From the NCBI GenBank assembly GCA_964577965.1, contig CAZOAT010000034.1, forward strand, positions 1 through 24,058: a stretch of 24,058 nucleotides of DNA, written 5' to 3'. Numbering within the stretch: the stretch's first letter is position 1; each line of letters opens with the position of its first letter. A model generated the notes under the pieces. It was given only the letters and a program-made list of their open reading frames with translations. It ran no database searches and was not told the origin of the DNA. The position numbers and the translations under genes were made by a program. Source of the DNA: DASUUI01 sp964577965. GTDB taxonomy: Bacteria > Gemmatimonadota > Gemmatimonadetes > Gemmatimonadales > Gemmatimonadaceae. Shown piece by piece: positions 20,883-24,058 of this stretch.

Positions 20883-21926
20883 CTACTCCAGCATCTCGCC
20901 GACGAGCTGCGAGGCGTGTCGCACGAGAGAGATGACTTTGTCGTACGGCATGCGCGTGGGCCCGATGACCCCGATGACTCCAGTGAGCGCACCCGCCTTG
21001 TACTCGGAGGTCACCAGCGTGAAGCTGTTGAGCGTCGGATCGGCGTGCTCACGACCTATGGTGATCGAGATGCCGGGAAGCCCGCTGCGACCACGCAGCA
21101 CTTCCGCCAGGCGGTCCCGCGTCTCAGTCAGAGTGACGAGCCGGCGCATTCCTTCGCTGCTGGCGAACTCGGGCTGATCTGCGAGCACCGACGCCTGGCC
21201 CAGCAGCACGCTCTCTTCGTCGAGCGCGATCGCCGGATCGAACAGCTGCTCGCCCTCCTCGAGAAACACGTTCAGCAGCTCGGCTGCGTCCTCGCTCGCA
21301 CCCGAGTCGCGCAGCCGGGTGCCGAGCGTCTGTCGGATATCACGCAGCGTCAGCCCGCCGAGACGTTCGTTGAGAACGCGAGTCACTTCGGCCAGTGCCA
21401 CGTCCGCGATCTCGCCCGTTGTCTCGACGAAGATCGTTCGCACCGCGCCGCGCTCGAGAGTGAGCACGAGCAGCACGCGCTCCGCACTGAGCCTGACGAG
21501 ATCGAGACGGCGGAGAACCGTCTTGTCGAGACTCGGCCCGAGGGCCACGCCAAGCTCCTGAGTGATCACGCCGAGGCTCTGGGCGGCCCTGCGGAGGATC
21601 GCTTCGATCGCGGAGCCGCCGCCGGCGATCTCGCGCGCGAGCCGGCGCTGGTCGGAGGCGGCAAGCCTGGACGAGGGGAGCAGTGAGTCCACATAGATAC
21701 GGTACGCTGCATCGGTGGGCACCCGCCCGGCCGACGTATGCGGATGGAAGAGAAGACCCTTCTCCTCGAGATCGCTCATGGTGTTTCTGATCGTGGCCGG
21801 CGAGACGCCGAGTCCGAACTTTCGGGCAAGCTGCCGCGAGCCCGCCGGCTGGGCGGTCTCCACGTAGGTCTGAATCACTGCCTCCAACACCTTCCGCTCT
21901 CGGTCGGACAGCTCTGCTGGTGTCAT
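20883..21926 (-). CDS. hrcA: Heat-inducible transcription repressor HrcA
   Basis: Repressor of class I heat-shock genes that binds CIRCE operators with help from GroEL. The 347-residue protein starts with a winged helix (LSDRERKVLEAVIQTYVETAQPAGSR, SPATIRNTMSDLEEKGLLFHPHTSAGRVPTDAAYR), then a GAF-like dimer domain, and ends with GVIGVIGPTRMPYDKVISLVRHAS, all diagnostic. ATG 21926 lies four bases after the hemW stop and lacks a clear ribosome site. hemW-hrcA-dnaJ order is common. No CIRCE (TTAGCACTC-N9-GAGTGCTAA) is present anywhere in the window, so this operon seems not to be directly autoregulated here; the targets are presumably groESL and dnaK elsewhere. Confidence 0.97.
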   Translation of the reverse strand: MTPAELSDRERKVLEAVIQTYVETAQPAGSRQLARKFGLGVSPATIRNTMSDLEEKGLLFHPHTSAGRVPTDAAYRIYVDSLLPSSRLAASDQRRLAREIAGGGSAIEAILRRAAQSLGVITQELGVALGPSLDKTVLRRLDLVRLSAERVLLVLTLERGAVRTIFVETTGEIADVALAEVTRVLNERLGGLTLRDIRQTLGTRLRDSGASEDAAELLNVFLEEGEQLFDPAIALDEESVLLGQASVLADQPEFASSEGMRRLVTLTETRDRLAEVLRGRSGLPGISITIGREHADPTLNSFTLVTSEYKAGALTGVIGVIGPTRMPYDKVISLVRHASQLVGEMLE

Positions 21927-21930
21927 AAGT

Positions 21931-23049
21931 TCAAACGTTGCAAGGACTTCGGTGCACTGTCAAGGCAGCGGCCAGGGCGTCCAGTCGCAGCCACCCGGCC
22001 GGCGTGAGACGGAGGCGTGATCCAGTCTGAACCGCCCATCCGGCTGCCACCCACAGGTCCACCAGCGACTGATCCAGGGCCTCGACGTCACATCCGCGCG
22101 TGGTGCGCAGGCCCAGATATACCCGCTCCAGCTCGTGCTGCTCCGCTGTCAGCGCTTCCGAGCTGGCGGCCGCGTCTGCGCCGCTCCGCATACGCGCCAC
22201 CCAACTCGCGTAGGCCGACACGTTCCACCACCTGGTGGCGCCGTCGAAGCTGTGCGCCGACGGACCGTGGCCGGCGTACGGCACAAGCGCCCAGTAGGCG
22301 CTGTTGTGCCTCGATTCGCGGCCGGGCAGCCCGAAGTTCGACAGTTCGTAGTGATCGAACCCCGCGGCCGTCAGGCGCTGATCGGCGAGGAAAAACTCTC
22401 GCTCGTAATTCTCCTCCGGCGCTTCAGCGACCGCACCGCGATCCCGCCAGCGGGCGAGTGGAGTCGCCGGCTCGACCGTGAGACCGTACAGCGAGATGTG
22501 CTCGGGCGCGAGCGCGATCGCCGCATTCAGGTCCCGCGCCCAGTCGCGGTCGAGCGATTCCGGAAGGGAGAAGATCAGGTCGAGTGAGACGTTGTCAAAA
22601 CCACCCTCGCGAGCCGCGCGCACCGCGGATGAGATAGCAGCCGCCGCGTGCGTCCGGTGCATCCACTCGAGCACGCGGTCGTCGAACGACTGCGACCCGA
22701 TCGAAAGTCGGTTGATTCCAGCGATCCGCCACGCCGCCGCTGACTGTGGGGAGACGTCTTCGGGATTCGCCTCGAGCGTGATCTCTGCGTCCCGCGCGGG
22801 CGTGTACCGCGCGCGCACGATGTCGAGCATGCGAGCCACGCCCTCGCCTCCGAGCCGCGACGGCGTTCCGCCACCGAAGTAGATCGTATCCACTTCGCCG
22901 GGTTGCGCGCTCGCCAGCTCTCTGCTAAGCGCCCCGAGATATTCGTCCACGGGGGTAGTCGGCCGCACCGCGATGGAGAAATCGCAGTACGAGCAGCGCC
23001 GGGCGCAGAACGGGACGTGGATGTAAACGTGGCGTGCTGTCACTGCCAC
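21931..23049 (-). CDS. hemW: Radical SAM heme chaperone HemW
   Basis: HemW binds heme and inserts it into respiratory enzymes; it is related to HemN but is not a coproporphyrinogen oxidase. The 372-residue product has the radical-SAM cluster motif C15-x3-C19-x2-C22 in FCARRCSYCDFS, lacking the fourth Cys of HemN, which is the HemW hallmark. Then IYFGGGTPS, EANPEDV, INRLSIGSQSFDD, VSLDLIFSLP, HISLYGLTVEP, HYELSNF and HNSAYW follow in family order, with a HemN C-terminal domain. The start is GTG 23049; a second GTG two codons later (23043) is possible. It follows dprA after 19 bp. Confidence 0.95.
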   Translation of the reverse strand: MAVTARHVYIHVPFCARRCSYCDFSIAVRPTTPVDEYLGALSRELASAQPGEVDTIYFGGGTPSRLGGEGVARMLDIVRARYTPARDAEITLEANPEDVSPQSAAAWRIAGINRLSIGSQSFDDRVLEWMHRTHAAAAISSAVRAAREGGFDNVSLDLIFSLPESLDRDWARDLNAAIALAPEHISLYGLTVEPATPLARWRDRGAVAEAPEENYEREFFLADQRLTAAGFDHYELSNFGLPGRESRHNSAYWALVPYAGHGPSAHSFDGATRWWNVSAYASWVARMRSGADAAASSEALTAEQHELERVYLGLRTTRGCDVEALDQSLVDLWVAAGWAVQTGSRLRLTPAGWLRLDALAAALTVHRSPCNV

Positions 23050-23068
23050 AATCTACCCGCGCCGGGAG

Positions 23069-23974
23069 TCAGCGACGCCTGAACGTGCCTGCGAAATCCT
23101 GAGCGATGCGCCCGTCCAGCTCGAGCGACGTCAGCGCCATGAGCGTTTCACGCAGCGGGAGCGCGGTACGAGCTGTCAGGAGCTCCACCGTCGCCGCGCC
23201 CTCGCTGCCGAGCACGTCCCAGATCTTCTGCTCGCTCTCGCCGAGCACGGGCCGCTCTTCCGGTTCCTGCTGAAGCCCCATGAGCGCCAGCGCATCGTTC
23301 ACGCAGGTGATGATCGTCGCGCCGTCGAGTATCAGCCGGTTGCACCCCTCGCTCTGCGGCGAGTCGATCGGTCCGGGCACGGCGGCCAGCTGGCGATGCG
23401 CGGCATCGGCCGCCGCGGCCGTGCTGTTCGCGCCGCTCCTGGACCCGGCCTCGACGACAATTGTGACCTTCGCAAGTCCTGCGATGATCCGGTTCCGCCG
23501 CGGGAAGCAACCCGGCCTCGCAGCTTTGCCCGGTGACTCCTCTGAGACAACGAGGCCTGCCCGCGCGATCTGCGCATGCAGGTAATGGTGGCCAACTGGA
23601 TACGGCACGTCCACACCGGTGCCGAGGACCGCTACGGTCCGTCCACCGACCTCGAGCGCAGCGCGGTGCGCGGTAGCGTCCACCCCGCGTGCCATGCCGC
23701 TGACGATGCAGGCGCCTGCACGCGCCAGCGCGGTCGCAAGCCGCTGAGTGGTGCGCTCGCCGTATCCCGTCATCTGCCTCGTGCCGACGATCGCCACGCA
23801 CGGCGCGTCCAGTATGGAGCGGTCACCGAGCGTCCACACCGCCTGCGGTGGGTGGGGTATGTCGAGCAGCGAGGGCGGAAAGTCTGACTCGCGGCGGTGC
23901 CACACCTGCGGCACGACCACGGGTGCGGACGCGACGCTGCTCGCCGCGAAGTTCGAGGCGTTGGCGTCGATCAC
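23069..23974 (-). CDS. dprA: DNA-processing protein DprA
   Basis: Loads RecA on incoming single-stranded DNA during natural transformation. The 301-residue product has the Rossmann core with VAIVGTRQMTGYGE, CIVSGMARGVDATAHRAAL, VAVLGTGVDVPYP, FPRRNRIIAGL, VVEAGSRSGA and VPGPIDSPQSEGCNRLI, then a C-terminal winged helix (about 245-300). GTG 23974 is chosen because it makes a GTGA overlap with an upstream frame, as at other junctions here. The frame is open to the window edge, and GTG 24037 would add 21 Arg/Pro-rich residues with no resemblance to the SAM-like N-domain usual in DprA. The protein therefore appears to lack that domain, or it lies beyond the window in a different frame. Confidence 0.92.
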   Translation of the reverse strand: MIDANASNFAASSVASAPVVVPQVWHRRESDFPPSLLDIPHPPQAVWTLGDRSILDAPCVAIVGTRQMTGYGERTTQRLATALARAGACIVSGMARGVDATAHRAALEVGGRTVAVLGTGVDVPYPVGHHYLHAQIARAGLVVSEESPGKAARPGCFPRRNRIIAGLAKVTIVVEAGSRSGANSTAAAADAAHRQLAAVPGPIDSPQSEGCNRLILDGATIITCVNDALALMGLQQEPEERPVLGESEQKIWDVLGSEGAATVELLTARTALPLRETLMALTSLELDGRIAQDFAGTFRRR

Positions 23975-24058
23975 GCTATGAGCGTGGCGCCCCGGCGCGC
24001 CCGTCGGCCGCCGCGCCGGGAGGAGCCTTGGAGGCACGGCGCAAAGCTGGGGTTGTGC
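23971..24058 (-). CDS. C-terminal end of an unidentified upstream gene (partial)
   Basis: A minus-strand frame open from the window edge ends at TGA 23973-23971, overlapping the dprA GTG as GTGA. It encodes about 28 residues, HNPSFAPCLQGSSRRGG then an Arg-rich tail ending ATLIA. I do not recognise it. Support is the overlap pattern shared with four other junctions in the window; the sequence alone is too short to prove it is coding. Confidence 0.4.
   Translation of the reverse strand, partial: HNPSFAPCLQGSSRRGGRRARRGATLIA

Noticed and set aside
21927..21930. CIRCE operator upstream of hrcA
   Set aside because: Only four bases separate hemW and hrcA, and no TTAGCACTC/GAGTGCTAA pair occurs anywhere in the window.
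1..24058. tRNA, rRNA, CRISPR array, insertion sequence or prophage
   Set aside because: No cloverleaf-like segments, regularly spaced repeats, transposase motifs or terminal inverted repeats were seen; composition is even throughout.

Overview
This is a dense, high-GC (about 60-65% by eye) bacterial chromosome segment made almost entirely of housekeeping genes. All but one gene (rex) lie on the minus strand, so the window is best read from its right end to its left end. Gene content (hrcA-dnaJ, rpsU-yqeY-mutS2-dnaG, infC-rpmI, a C4 zinc-ribbon coiled-coil protein next to recJ, a short Pta, Rex) and promoter-like motifs of the form TAnnTTTG suggest a free-living member of the FCB superphylum, most plausibly Gemmatimonadota. 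That assignment is inference from memory of such gene orders and protein motifs; no database search was possible. There is no sign of prophage, insertion sequence, CRISPR, tRNA or rRNA, and every recognised gene appears intact.

Layout in order of minus-strand transcription. (1) 24058-17017: the end of an unidentified gene, dprA, hemW, hrcA, dnaJ, prmA, rsmE, the HIT protein gene, then after a 151-bp gap rpsU and yqeY. (2) 16898-8306: mutS2, dnaG, a zinc-ribbon protein, recJ, rsmD, coaD and pta, a tightly packed run in which several stop and start codons overlap as ATGA, GTGA or TTGA. (3) 8205-5013: a partner-switching module (STAS antagonist, HATPase anti-sigma-like kinase, GAF-SpoIIE phosphatase) followed two bases later by rsmA. 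(4) 5016-4393: rex on the plus strand, interlocked stop to stop with rsmA. (5) 4257-1257: an arginine deiminase gene divergent from rex, then a DEDDh exonuclease and an MBL-fold hydrolase, each overlapping the gene before it. (6) 1159-800: a small secreted protein with a glycine-rich hydrophobic tail. (7) 751-1: a promoter, a structured leader with a transcription attenuator, infC and the first codons of rpmI.

The most informative regulatory signals are: a perfect 18-bp Rex operator (TTGTGAAGATTTTCACAA) between rex and the arginine deiminase gene, pointing to NADH/NAD+ control; a complete infC control region (TTGACC-17-TATCTT promoter, mutually exclusive hairpins, a terminator with six Ts, a Shine-Dalgarno-sequestering stem and an AUC or AUU start codon); and a repeated TAYCTTT element in four intergenic regions, with a related TAAGTTTG at rex. 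I did not find a wholly new multi-gene system. The candidates most worth testing are the infC leader, the Rex-arginine deiminase link and the sigma-less partner-switching cassette.
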